From contig NZ_JBMSDT010000008.1 in NCBI RefSeq assembly GCF_049445795.1, positions 1 to 64,000 of the forward strand: DNA of 64,000 nucleotides, written 5' to 3'. The DNA comes from Larkinella sp049445795. GTDB taxonomy: Bacteria; Bacteroidota; Bacteroidia; Cytophagales; Spirosomataceae. Under the pieces are notes generated by a model. It was not told the DNA's origin, searched no databases, and saw only the letters and a program-made list of their open reading frames with translations. This document shows positions 53,731 through 62,648 of the stretch, piece by piece (position 1 is the stretch's first letter; the number at the start of each line of letters is the position of its first letter). A program made the translations under genes and the position numbers.

Positions 53731-56700
53731 TTGAACATGATGAATCCCGTTACCACGTACCGCATTCAGTTCCACCATGAGTTTACCTTCCGGGATTTTG
53801 AAAAAATAATTCAATACCTGCACACACTGGGTGTTGTCACACTCTATGCATCGCCAATTTTCGAATCGGTACCGGGCAGTCTGCATGGGTATGATGGCAT
53901 CAACCCCCACCGCATCAACCCCGAAATCGGCACGGAAAAACAGTTTCGAACGCTCAGTAAGCGATTGAATAAACTGGGTATAGGCTGGCTTCAGGACATT
54001 GTGCCAAACCACATGGCCTTTCACACCAACAATCCTTGGTTGATGGATGTGCTCGAAAAAGGCCCATTGTCGCAGTATATTTCGTTTTTTGATTCGGCCT
54101 GGACAAGTGAGCTTTTCCACGGGCGACTGATGGTTCCGTTTCTGGGTGCTTCCCTGCAAGAAGTAATTCAGAGTACTGAACTACAGGTAATTATCCAGGA
54201 CGGGCGACTGATGTTGAGGTATTTTGACGCCCGGTATCCGCTGCACCTCCGCTCGTACGCAACGGTTTTGCAGGCCGGGGCGGACCCGGTTCCGGAAGCC
54301 ATCCGGCAATTGCTGGACCACACACACCTTATTCACCAGGTCGAAGACCCCAAAGCTTACGCCCTGGCGATGGACGAATTCCGGCAGCAACTGAAGTCTT
54401 TGTTGCAAAACGATGGTATTAAAAAGTACGTTGATCAAACGCTGAAAACCCTCAACCGAAAACCGGATTTGTTGCAGCAACTGGCCGACGAGCAGGTGTA
54501 CCGGCTGGCGCACTACGCCGAAACCGACCAGCGGATCAATTTCCGGCGGTTTTTCACGGTCAGTAGTTTGATGGGCCTGAACATGCAGAATGAAGCGGTA
54601 TTCAGCCATTTTCACGCCTATATAAAAACGCTGCTCGACGAAGGCCTTTTCAGCGGGCTGCGCATCGACCACATCGACGGGCTCTACGACCCAACCCGGT
54701 ATTTGGAACAACTTCGCGAACTGGCCGGAGAGCAAACTTACATCGTAGTTGAAAAAATTCTGGAACCCGGCGAACCGCTGCCCACCGACTGGCCGGTGCA
54801 CGGCACGAGCGGGTACGACTACCTGGCGCAGGTAAACAATGTGTTTACCCAACCGGCCAGTGAGGAACCGTTCACCCGGTTTTACGACCAACTCGTCGGC
54901 GACAACACGCCTGTTCCGGAGCAGATTCTAACCAAGAAAGCGCACATTCTGAACCAGCACATGCGGGGTGAACTGGACAACCTCTACCATCTTTTTCTGG
55001 AGCTGAATCTGGTCGATGAAAATGAACTGGCGTTGTTACCCCCGGATACGTTGCAAGCGGCCATTGGCGCGTTCCTGATTCAATGTCCGGTGTACCGGTT
55101 TTACGGTAACTGCTTTCCGCTGAATGAACCCGAAGCCCAGGCGGTTGCAACTATTCTGGATAATGTCATCAAAGCCCACAAAGAGCTTTCCACGGCGGCC
55201 AACCTCCTGAAAACTATTTTTCTGCAAAAACCGCAGAACGGCGACGAAACCTACAACCAGCGCGTTACACGGTTTTACCAGCGGTGTATGCAGTTTACGG
55301 GTCCGCTGATGGCAAAAGGCGTGGAAGATACGCTGATGTATACCTACAACCGGTTTATCGGTCACAACGAGGTGGGTGATTCACCGGACGTGTTTGGGTT
55401 TACGCCCTCGGATTTCCACCGGGCCATGCAGGAACGCCAGCGCCACTGGCCGCTGGCCCTCAACGGCACCTCGACCCATGACACCAAGCGCGGAGAAGAT
55501 GTGCGAGCTCGGCTGAATGCGCTGACCGACCGGCCCGAACGCTGGATCGAAACCGTGCGGGAATGGCAGCGGATGAACATCGATCTAAAGCAAAACGGCG
55601 CGCCCGACCCGAACGACGAATACTTTATTTACCAGACATTAACCGGAGCCTTTCCAATGCCCGGTCAGCCGGAAGATGATTTTGAAAACCGGCTGGCGCA
55701 ATACCTCGAAAAAGCCTTGCGGGAAGCCAAACGGCATTCGGATTGGAACTCGCCCAACACCAATTACGAGGAAGCCGCCAAAGCCTTCGCGACTGGTTTG
55801 CTGGACAAGAAACGACCGTTCTGGAAAAGCTTCCAAAAATTCCACCGCGAACTGGCCGACTTTGGCATCATCAATTCGTTGGCGCAATTGGTGTTGAAAA
55901 CTACCTGCCCCGGCGTTCCCGACATCTACCAGGGCTGCGAACTGTGGGATTTGAGCCTGGTCGATCCCGACAACCGCCGACCGGTCGATTACGAACAACG
56001 GCAGCAGTGGCTCGACGAACTGCTCAGCGCCGAATCCGAGCCGGTGGAAACGCTTTTGCAACACCTGTGGGAAAACCGCTACGACGCCCGCATCAAACTC
56101 TGGCTGACACACACGCTGCTGAACGAGCGCAAACAGCAACCCGATCTGTTTGCCGAAGGCGACTACCTTCCCTTGTCGGTGGAAGGTCGTTATCAGGACC
56201 ATGTGCTGGCGTTTGCCCGGCGCTACCGGCAGTCGTGGGCCGTGGTGGCGGTTCCGCTGCACCTGGCCGTCATGAGCCAACAGCAGAAACGGAGCCCGGT
56301 CGACCTCGACTGGAAAGATACGCGCATCGTGTTGCCCGCCAATGCACCGGACGACTGGAACCATGTGCTGCTCAAAACCAGCGGTCAGCACGAACATACG
56401 ATTGCTGTCAACGACCTGTTTAAGCACCTGCCGCTGGCGGTGTTGAAGCTCCAGCGATCCACCACCGACCGCAGCGCGGGTGTACTGTTGGCCGTCAGTT
56501 CGCTGCCGTCGGCCTTTGGCATCGGCGATCTGGGGCCGGAAGCGTATGCGTTTGCCGATTTTCTGAGCCGGAGTCGACAGAAATACTGGCAGTTGCTGCC
56601 GCTCAATCCGACCGAAGCCGGGGCCGGGCATTCGCCCTACAGCACGTACGCCAGCCTGGCGGGAAGCACACTCCTGATCAGTCCGGAAGCCCTGGCACAA

Positions 56701-57960
56701 GACGGTTTACTGGACCCGGAAGCCGTTCAAAAATACGCTCTTCCGGCCTCCCATCGGGTCGATTATGACGAAGCCGAACGCATCCGGACGGAATTATTCG
56801 AGCAGGCGTTTCGAACTTTTTCGCTGGGTGATTTTCCAGAATTAAAAACCGGTTTTCAGGTATTTTGCCAACGGGAGGACCACTGGCTCAACGACTTTGC
56901 CCTTTTTGTAGTCCTCAAACAGAACCACAACGGCCAGCCCTGGCACCAGTGGCCGGAACCGTTCCGGCTGCGAAATCCGGATGCCTTGGCCCGGTTTTCG
57001 GAGCAACAGGCCGACGCGCTGGAAAAAGTCCGCTGGCTGCAGTTCATCTTCGCCCGGCAATGGCACCGGCTTAAATCGTACTGCAACAACGTCGATATTC
57101 ATTTACTGGGGGATATTCCGTTCTACGTCGGCTACGACTCGGCCGATGTCTGGGCGCACCCGGATTTATTCAGCCTGGATGACAAAGGGCGTCTAACTAC
57201 AGTTGCCGGAGTTCCTCCCGACTACTTCAACGCCAACGGGCAATTATGGGGCATGCCGGTTTTTAGCTGGGACCGCCTGAAAGAGCAAAACTACGAGTGG
57301 TGGATTCAGCGCATCCGGAAAAATGTCGAGTTCTACGATCTCGTCCGGATCGATCATTTCAGGGCGCTGTCGTCGTACTGGGAAGTACCGGCCGACGAAA
57401 AAACCGCCATCAACGGCCAGTGGCAAACCGGGCCGGGCGCGGATTTTTTCCGGGAAGTTCAAAAAGAACTGGGCAACTTACCGTTCGTGGCCGAGGACCT
57501 GGGCGACATTACGGAAGATGTGTATGAACTCCGGGATCAGTTCAGTCTGCCGGGCATGAAAGTCATTCAGTTTGCCACGTCCGACCTGGCGCGTTCACCC
57601 CACAGTCCGCACAATTACAGTCCTAATTTCGTCGCCTACACGGGTACGCACGACAACAACACGACCCGGGGCTGGTTCCGGGAACTGTCCAAAGCCGAGC
57701 AAAAAAAGGTGCAACAGTACGTCGGACGGCCGGTTTCGGAGCAAAACGTCCATCAGGTGCTTGGGCAACTGGTCTATGCGTCGGTGGCCAAAACCGTCAT
57801 CCTGCCGGTGCAGGACATGCTGGGGCTGGACGAAACCGCCCGGATCAACACCCCGGCGGCCACTGAAAACAACTGGCTCTGGCGCCTGCTGCCCGATCAG
57901 CTTACCATCGAAGCCGAAAATCAGCTTCGGCTGTGGGCAACGCTGTATAACCGCTGGTAA
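53731..57960 (+). CDS. treY-malQ: fusion of malto-oligosyltrehalose synthase and 4-alpha-glucanotransferase
   Basis: A 1409-residue two-enzyme protein. Residues 1 to about 905 are TreY, which turns the reducing end of maltodextrin into a trehalose unit: YRIQFHHEFTFRDFE, LQDIVPNHMAFH, putative nucleophile D313 in GLRIDHIDGL, E341 in YIVVEKILEPGE, and NGTSTHDTKRGEDVRARL. From about 912 the sequence is MalQ (GH77), which disproportionates maltodextrins: AVSSLPSAFGIGDLG, nucleophile D1208 in VRIDHFRALSSYWEVP, E1255 in FVAEDLGD, and YTGTHDNNTTRGWF. The join is in frame with no linker of note. TreZ is encoded at 24952 and again at 63604. Confidence 0.95.
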   Translation: MNMMNPVTTYRIQFHHEFTFRDFEKIIQYLHTLGVVTLYASPIFESVPGSLHGYDGINPHRINPEIGTEKQFRTLSKRLNKLGIGWLQDIVPNHMAFHTNNPWLMDVLEKGPLSQYISFFDSAWTSELFHGRLMVPFLGASLQEVIQSTELQVIIQDGRLMLRYFDARYPLHLRSYATVLQAGADPVPEAIRQLLDHTHLIHQVEDPKAYALAMDEFRQQLKSLLQNDGIKKYVDQTLKTLNRKPDLLQQLADEQVYRLAHYAETDQRINFRRFFTVSSLMGLNMQNEAVFSHFHAYIKTLLDEGLFSGLRIDHIDGLYDPTRYLEQLRELAGEQTYIVVEKILEPGEPLPTDWPVHGTSGYDYLAQVNNVFTQPASEEPFTRFYDQLVGDNTPVPEQILTKKAHILNQHMRGELDNLYHLFLELNLVDENELALLPPDTLQAAIGAFLIQCPVYRFYGNCFPLNEPEAQAVATILDNVIKAHKELSTAANLLKTIFLQKPQNGDETYNQRVTRFYQRCMQFTGPLMAKGVEDTLMYTYNRFIGHNEVGDSPDVFGFTPSDFHRAMQERQRHWPLALNGTSTHDTKRGEDVRARLNALTDRPERWIETVREWQRMNIDLKQNGAPDPNDEYFIYQTLTGAFPMPGQPEDDFENRLAQYLEKALREAKRHSDWNSPNTNYEEAAKAFATGLLDKKRPFWKSFQKFHRELADFGIINSLAQLVLKTTCPGVPDIYQGCELWDLSLVDPDNRRPVDYEQRQQWLDELLSAESEPVETLLQHLWENRYDARIKLWLTHTLLNERKQQPDLFAEGDYLPLSVEGRYQDHVLAFARRYRQSWAVVAVPLHLAVMSQQQKRSPVDLDWKDTRIVLPANAPDDWNHVLLKTSGQHEHTIAVNDLFKHLPLAVLKLQRSTTDRSAGVLLAVSSLPSAFGIGDLGPEAYAFADFLSRSRQKYWQLLPLNPTEAGAGHSPYSTYASLAGSTLLISPEALAQDGLLDPEAVQKYALPASHRVDYDEAERIRTELFEQAFRTFSLGDFPELKTGFQVFCQREDHWLNDFALFVVLKQNHNGQPWHQWPEPFRLRNPDALARFSEQQADALEKVRWLQFIFARQWHRLKSYCNNVDIHLLGDIPFYVGYDSADVWAHPDLFSLDDKGRLTTVAGVPPDYFNANGQLWGMPVFSWDRLKEQNYEWWIQRIRKNVEFYDLVRIDHFRALSSYWEVPADEKTAINGQWQTGPGADFFREVQKELGNLPFVAEDLGDITEDVYELRDQFSLPGMKVIQFATSDLARSPHSPHNYSPNFVAYTGTHDNNTTRGWFRELSKAEQKKVQQYVGRPVSEQNVHQVLGQLVYASVAKTVILPVQDMLGLDETARINTPAATENNWLWRLLPDQLTIEAENQLRLWATLYNRW

Positions 57961-57972
57961 AACCGGTTTTGA

Positions 57973-58010
57973 CTGGCATCGGTTCGGGTTACTTCCCGAG
58001 CCGATACCAG
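57973..58010. terminator. hairpin at the convergent ends of treY-malQ and the GH13 gene
   Basis: CTGGCATCGGTTCGGG (57973-57988) pairs with CCCGAGCCGATACCAG (57995-58010) with two mismatches, spanning the stop codon of the minus-strand gene. There is no strong T-run, so this is a possible terminator only. Confidence 0.4.
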
Positions 58011-59731
58011 CCGTAGCCGTAACTTCCGAGCTTCATCGCAAAGGCACCGTCTTTTTCGACGGACAATTTACCTTTATTCTTCAAACTGGTGAGCGTTTGC
58101 CCGGTTTGGGTTTCGGGATTCAGGCGGAATTGCTGCGGCTCGGGACTGAAGTTATGGACCATCAGCAGCGAGCGACCCTGCCAGTCGTAGCGAATCGCCA
58201 GCACGTGCGTGGAGCCGGTATCCAGTATGTGCCAATCGCCCCAGCCGATCTCCGGACATTGTTTCCGCAACCGAACCATCCGCCGGATGTGGCTCAGCAG
58301 CGAGGTCGAATCCGAAAGCTGCTGTTGCACATTGATTTTGGAAAAACCGTACTCGCCCTGGTTGATCACCGGCCGCACGGTTTGGGCCGCCGTCGAAAAA
58401 CCGCCGTTCGGCGCGTTCGCCCATTGCATGGGCGTCCGGACCGATAGCCGTTCCTCAAGCCGCAGATCATCACCCATGCCGATTTCTTCGCCGTACCGAA
58501 TCACCGGCATCCCGGGCAGTGAAAACAGCATGCTGTAGGCCAGATCGATCAGCCGACGGTCGCCGAGCATGGGGGCCAGCCGACGCCGGATACCCCGGTC
58601 GTAAAGCTGCATGGTGCTGTCGGGACCAAACCGGGCGTAGACCTTGTCGCGTTCGTCATCGCTGAGCCGCCCCAGGTCAATTTCGTCGTGATTCCGCAGA
58701 AACTGCGCCCATTGGGCCGTGGGGGGCACCACTTTCGTATCTTCCAGCGCTTTCGAAAAAAGCTTCACCTCGCCGGTCGCCATCGCGTAAAACAGGTGTT
58801 GGTTGGCAAAAAAGTTGAACATGGTCTGCATCCCCTGTCCGTCTTTCCCGAAATACGGTTCCTGTTCCTTCGGATCGACGTTCGCTTCGCCGAGCAAAAT
58901 CGCGTCGCTTTTGTGCCATTGAATGTATTGATGCAATTGGCTGATGATATCATACTGATGTTCAGGACTATCCGGATCAAAATCCGCGTTGGCGATTTCT
59001 ATCAGAAACGGAACGGCATCGACCCGAAACCCGGCAATGCCCTTGTCGAGCCAGTGCTTCACGATCTTCCGCATTTCCCGCAGCACGGCCGGATTCTGCA
59101 TGTTCAGATCAGGTTGAAACTCGTAAAACCGGTGGTAGTAATATTCCCCGGCTTTTTTATTCAGGGTCCAGACACTTTCCTGCACGCCGGGAAACACCAT
59201 GCCGGAATCCCACTTTTTGGGCCGTTCTTTCGACCAGACGTACCACGATCGGTAGGGCGAAGCCGGATTTTGGATGGCCTGTTGAAACCAGGGATGCTGG
59301 TCGGAGGTGTGGTTGGTCACTAGATCCATCATGACCCGGATGTTTCGCCGACCGGCCTCCCGCATGAAAGCGTCGAAATCCTGTTCGGTGCCCAGGTTGG
59401 GGTCGATGCCGTAAAAATCCGACACGTCGTAGCCGTCGTCGCGGTTGGGTGTGGGCTGAAACGGTGCCAGCCAAAGGGCATCGACCCCGAGGTTTTTCAG
59501 GTAGTCCAGTTGTTGGGTCAGGCCGTTGAAATCGCCGAAACCGTTGCCGTCGGAATCCTTGAATACCTCGACATCCACACTGTAGACCAGGCTGTTTTTA
59601 TACCATAATTCCTGAATAAAATCCGTCGGAACGGGGGTTGGGGGCGTTTTCTTTTCCGAGGTGGTTTCAGCCGGATTGTCCCGACAGGCCATCAGGAGGC
59701 TGAGCCCCACCAGCAGCAGGAGGTTTTTCAT
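57989..59731 (-). CDS. GH13 alpha-amylase-family lipoprotein, trehalose synthase-like
   Basis: A 580-residue glycosidase exported as a lipoprotein (lipobox LMAC with C16). The barrel motifs are VYSVDVEVFKDSDGNGFGDF, MMDLVTNHTSDQHPWF, the nucleophile Asp in GIAGFRVDAVPFL, acid Glu in ILLGEANVD, and FLRNHDEID. The order and the NHDEID form resemble the trehalose synthase/alpha-glucosidase subgroup (GH13_16 type), and RRRLAPML before the last barrel strand fits this. The envelope location would let it act on sugars outside the cytoplasm. It is convergent with treY-malQ. Confidence 0.9.
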   Translation of the reverse strand: MKNLLLLVGLSLLMACRDNPAETTSEKKTPPTPVPTDFIQELWYKNSLVYSVDVEVFKDSDGNGFGDFNGLTQQLDYLKNLGVDALWLAPFQPTPNRDDGYDVSDFYGIDPNLGTEQDFDAFMREAGRRNIRVMMDLVTNHTSDQHPWFQQAIQNPASPYRSWYVWSKERPKKWDSGMVFPGVQESVWTLNKKAGEYYYHRFYEFQPDLNMQNPAVLREMRKIVKHWLDKGIAGFRVDAVPFLIEIANADFDPDSPEHQYDIISQLHQYIQWHKSDAILLGEANVDPKEQEPYFGKDGQGMQTMFNFFANQHLFYAMATGEVKLFSKALEDTKVVPPTAQWAQFLRNHDEIDLGRLSDDERDKVYARFGPDSTMQLYDRGIRRRLAPMLGDRRLIDLAYSMLFSLPGMPVIRYGEEIGMGDDLRLEERLSVRTPMQWANAPNGGFSTAAQTVRPVINQGEYGFSKINVQQQLSDSTSLLSHIRRMVRLRKQCPEIGWGDWHILDTGSTHVLAIRYDWQGRSLLMVHNFSPEPQQFRLNPETQTGQTLTSLKNKGKLSVEKDGAFAMKLGSYGYGWYRLGK

Positions 59732-59924
59732 GGACCAAAACGGTTTTGTGAACAGCTAGTGAGTCCATAACGCAGTGGGCGGTTTTCCCTCTTATTTTTT
59801 CATTTTTCCCGATTGAGCGGCCTTAAACCGGATCTTTCGCTCACTAATTTCCTTTTTGGGCCAGAACTTAAATCATTCGGGCGGGGCCTGCGGTTTCTAA
59901 ACCGCATCATTTTTTTGAAGCTGA

Positions 59925-60614
59925 ATGAAGAAAGAAGCTATTTTTTTTGAAGACTGGCAACGGATTCTGATCGGGAACGCCCCCGTTGAGTTCATGCTCG
60001 AAGTGTTTTTGCGAACCGTGGTGATTTACCTGATCCTGCTGGTGGTTTTACGGTTGTTGGGCAAACGCATGAATAGCCAGTTGACGAACCTGGAAATGGC
60101 CGTCATGCTTTCAATGGGGGCTATTTTGGCCCCGGCCATGCAATTACCCGACCGGGGGGTGCTGTCGGGTATCCTGGCCATGTTCTGCGCCCTGCTGTTT
60201 CTGCGTCTGACCAATCTGTTGGGGTTCAAAAGCCGCAAATCCGAGCAGCTCATTCAGGGTACAGAAACCATGTTGATCAAAGACGGTATTATCCAGTGTA
60301 AGACCATGGCCAAAAACCGGCTTTCTCATCAGCAGGTTTACGCCGTGTTGCGGAAAGAAAACATCTACAATCTGAGTAAGGTAAAACGCCTGTACCTGGA
60401 AGCGTACGGGCTTTTTAGCTTATATACGAATGAAGAAGACCGCCCCGGCCTGTCGGTTTTGCCAGCCCCCGACGACGAAATCCACACGCTTCACCGGATG
60501 CCCGACGAACCGCTGATGGCTTGCTCCAATTGCGGTTTTACGCAGTCGGCCACCACCCGGGATAAGATATGTCCAAGCTGCGGAGCTGGTGAATGGGTCA
60601 AAGCGGTTATTTAA
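59925..60614 (+). CDS. DUF421 (YetF-like) membrane protein with C-terminal zinc knuckle
   Basis: A 229-residue protein. Three membrane helices lie in the first 95 residues (from FMLEVFLRTVVIYLILLVVL onward), followed by the DUF421 cytoplasmic domain (LIKDGIIQCKTMAKNRLS, LSKVKRLYLEAYGLFSLY). The C-terminus carries two Cys pairs, CSNC and CPSC, separated by 17 residues, a zinc-ribbon pattern not usual for this family. It is followed six bases later by a paralogue. The function of the family is unclear; relatives are sporulation- or stress-linked in Firmicutes. Confidence 0.88.
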   Translation: MKKEAIFFEDWQRILIGNAPVEFMLEVFLRTVVIYLILLVVLRLLGKRMNSQLTNLEMAVMLSMGAILAPAMQLPDRGVLSGILAMFCALLFLRLTNLLGFKSRKSEQLIQGTETMLIKDGIIQCKTMAKNRLSHQQVYAVLRKENIYNLSKVKRLYLEAYGLFSLYTNEEDRPGLSVLPAPDDEIHTLHRMPDEPLMACSNCGFTQSATTRDKICPSCGAGEWVKAVI

Positions 60615-60620
60615 TGAATT

Positions 60621-61319
60621 ATGGAAAAAGAGAACATTCATATTTACGACTGGCAACGAATTCTGCTCGGCGAGGTTCCGGGCGTCTTTTACCTGGAGAT
60701 TCTGATTCGGATTGTGGTCATTTACCTGATTCTGGTGGGTTCCATGCGGCTAATGGGTCGGCGGATGGCTTCACACCTTAGCCGCAACGAAATGGCGGCC
60801 ATGATCTCGCTGGCAGCGGCCGTCGGGGTGCCGGTTTTGGATGCCAGCCGGGGGCTGGTTCCGGCCATCATCATTGCCCTGGTGGTGATTTTTATCCAGC
60901 GTGGCATTTCGGCCTGGGCCGCCCGCAACGAAAGGTTTGAGGGCATCTCGCAGGGCATTGAAAGCACCATGGTCGAAAATTCGGTCATCCAGCTTGACAA
61001 CTTGCGCGAATCCCGCCTGACGCGGGAGTTGCTGTTTGCCCAACTCCGGTCGAAGGGTCTGCCCCATCTGGGCCACGTCAAACGACTGTACATGGAAGCC
61101 AACGGGGCTTTCACGCTGATTAAATTTCCGGAGCCGCAGCCGGGGCTTTCCATTCTGCCGGAATGGGATTCGGATTTTACCCTGCAACAGCAACTAGCCC
61201 CTAACCAGTATGTCTGTTACCACTGCGGAAATCTCAAAAAACTGGATATTCCACATGCACAGGACACCGAAACCTGCCCCAACTGCGGCAAGCAAAACTG
61301 GGTTCGGGCACTTCTCTAG
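60621..61319 (+). CDS. DUF421 (YetF-like) paralogue with zinc knuckle
   Basis: A 232-residue paralogue of the preceding protein, with the same plan: a DWQRILLGEVPGVFYLEILI opening, three helices, then STMVENSVIQLDNLRESRLT and GHVKRLYMEANGAFTLI. It ends in a zinc-ribbon pattern with CYHC and CPNC. The two genes are six bases apart and so are surely co-transcribed; they may form a hetero-oligomer. Its TAG stop codon is immediately joined by the REP-like element at 61319. Confidence 0.88.
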   Translation: MEKENIHIYDWQRILLGEVPGVFYLEILIRIVVIYLILVGSMRLMGRRMASHLSRNEMAAMISLAAAVGVPVLDASRGLVPAIIIALVVIFIQRGISAWAARNERFEGISQGIESTMVENSVIQLDNLRESRLTRELLFAQLRSKGLPHLGHVKRLYMEANGAFTLIKFPEPQPGLSILPEWDSDFTLQQQLAPNQYVCYHCGNLKKLDIPHAQDTETCPNCGKQNWVRALL

Positions 61320-61401
61320 TACCCACGGACTTGAGTCCGTGATTTAGATTATCCTAGCTCAAAAGCTGGCTCTTAAAACACGGACTCAAGTCCGTGGGTA
61401 C
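61319..61401. repeat. REP-like inverted pair
   Basis: Two exact inverted 23-base units, 61319-61341 and 61379-61401. Each unit has a GTACC head and an internal hairpin (CACGGACT with AGTCCGTG around a two-base loop). The heads point outward and the units flank a 37-base spacer. The left unit begins on the last base of the upstream TAG, and the right unit is translated as the end of the cupin gene. Confidence 0.85.
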
Positions 61402-61945
61402 TCAGATTGATCGGAGGGCCGACGCTTTTATGGCCGTATTTCTGCCGGAATTTGTCCTTTTCTTCGTCGGTCATGTTTTTGGTCACCCCTTCGCTGATTT
61501 TCCTGAAAAATTCTTCCATTCGACCGGCTGGCTGAAAGAACATCAACAGCCGGGCTTCCCCTTTGCCTACTTTGGCAAAGCTATGAGGCACATTTCTTGG
61601 CCCAAAGAAACTGTCACCCGCTTTCCCCCGGTACAGTTCGTCCCCGATTTTAAATAGAAACTCGCCCTTTAGGATATACCACCACTCATCCTGCTCTACA
61701 TGCAGATGATGCGTCGGTCCGCCTTCCTTGATTCGAACGGATTCAAATACATAAATGCCCCCGTCGTTGTCGCTACCTGACACTTTGGTGGTGAATGTGT
61801 CGCCCTCAAACAGCGAAATAGGCTTGTCAAAGCGGTCTTTACCGGCTTCAACTTTAAACCCTTTCCCCGGCGCCAGGGGCGGTAACCCAAATGCCGACAA
61901 GGCAGAAAGCCCCATCGGAAGTTGAATAAAGAGACGACGTTTCAT
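61373..61945 (-). CDS. secreted cupin-domain protein
   Basis: A 190-residue single-cupin protein with an export-type N-terminus (MKRRLFIQLPMGLSALSAFG). The metal-binding motif is seen as HHLHVEQDEWWYILKGEF and GPRNVPHSF, including the His/His/Glu and C-terminal His ligands. The substrate is unknown. The paralogue at 62003 ends right after VGPPLEVK. This copy reads VGPPINL and then STHGLESVF, which is encoded by the right unit of the REP-like pair, so the C-terminus is an acquired tail. Confidence 0.88.
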   Translation of the reverse strand: MKRRLFIQLPMGLSALSAFGLPPLAPGKGFKVEAGKDRFDKPISLFEGDTFTTKVSGSDNDGGIYVFESVRIKEGGPTHHLHVEQDEWWYILKGEFLFKIGDELYRGKAGDSFFGPRNVPHSFAKVGKGEARLLMFFQPAGRMEEFFRKISEGVTKNMTDEEKDKFRQKYGHKSVGPPINLSTHGLESVF

Positions 61946-62002
61946 CTGTGCACTATTCGTTGGTTATGAAGCAGTTACAATAATATCTTGAGGAAATGCA
62001 TT

Positions 62003-62566
62003 CTATTTCACCTCCAGGGGAGGGCCGACCACCTGCATGTCGTTGTCACGGAAAAGCTTTGCTAATTCCTCTTTCGAAGGATCGTGATTCAGACCGGAGA
62101 GGTTGACAAAGAAATCCTCCAGTTTACCGGCCGGTTGCAGCATCACGATCATTTTGCCTTTGTCGGCCATTTGCGTCCAGGCATGGGGTACTTTGCGGGG
62201 CAGGAAAATGGAGTCGCCCGCCTTTAGGTGGTATTTTTCTTCGCCTACCTGAAAATAGTACGCCCCCTCGAGCACGTAAAAAATTTCATCCTGCGCCGGG
62301 TGTACGTGCAGCGGGGTTCCCCGGCCCGGAGAAAGGGAAGTTTGCTCGAAGACCGCCAAACCACCATCGGTGTCGCTGCCCGAAATTTTGACATCAATCA
62401 CGTTGACATTGACCCCTTTGAGTTTCAGGTGGCCGTGCTTGCGGCCTTCACCCGCCTTTGCAACAAAGCCTTTTGCGGGCAGTAAAGCGTTTGTTAAGCC
62501 GGAAAAGGCCAAAGACGGTGTGGACAACAGGCAGGAGAGCGCTGAAATAAATCGATTTCTGTTCAT
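62003..62566 (-). CDS. secreted cupin-domain protein, paralogue
   Basis: A 187-residue paralogue of the preceding protein. The signal peptide (FISALSCLLSTPSLAFSGL) is followed by the cupin with LHVHPAQDEIFYVLEGAYYF and LPRKVPHAWTQ, carrying the expected metal ligands. It is read before the other cupin on the minus strand, with a 57-base gap, and downstream of the AraC-type regulator gene, so it may be under that regulator's control. It ends VGPPLEVK, apparently the natural terminus. Confidence 0.88.
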   Translation of the reverse strand: MNRNRFISALSCLLSTPSLAFSGLTNALLPAKGFVAKAGEGRKHGHLKLKGVNVNVIDVKISGSDTDGGLAVFEQTSLSPGRGTPLHVHPAQDEIFYVLEGAYYFQVGEEKYHLKAGDSIFLPRKVPHAWTQMADKGKMIVMLQPAGKLEDFFVNLSGLNHDPSKEELAKLFRDNDMQVVGPPLEVK

Positions 62567-62648
62567 AGCATTAACGAGTAGCTGGTTGTTTTCCAGGTTA
62601 AAATTGGCACAACCAGCATCGGGAAAATAGAACAGAATTAAGGAGGAG

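Noticed and set aside
55639..56700. 353-codon frame opposite treY-malQ
   Set aside because: Antisense to conserved enzyme sequence, with no recognisable features.
61319..61401. The paired palindrome as a phage attachment site or a simple terminator
   Set aside because: There is no integrase or tRNA nearby and no T-run. The same unit recurs with a conserved head, which fits a REP-like element better.
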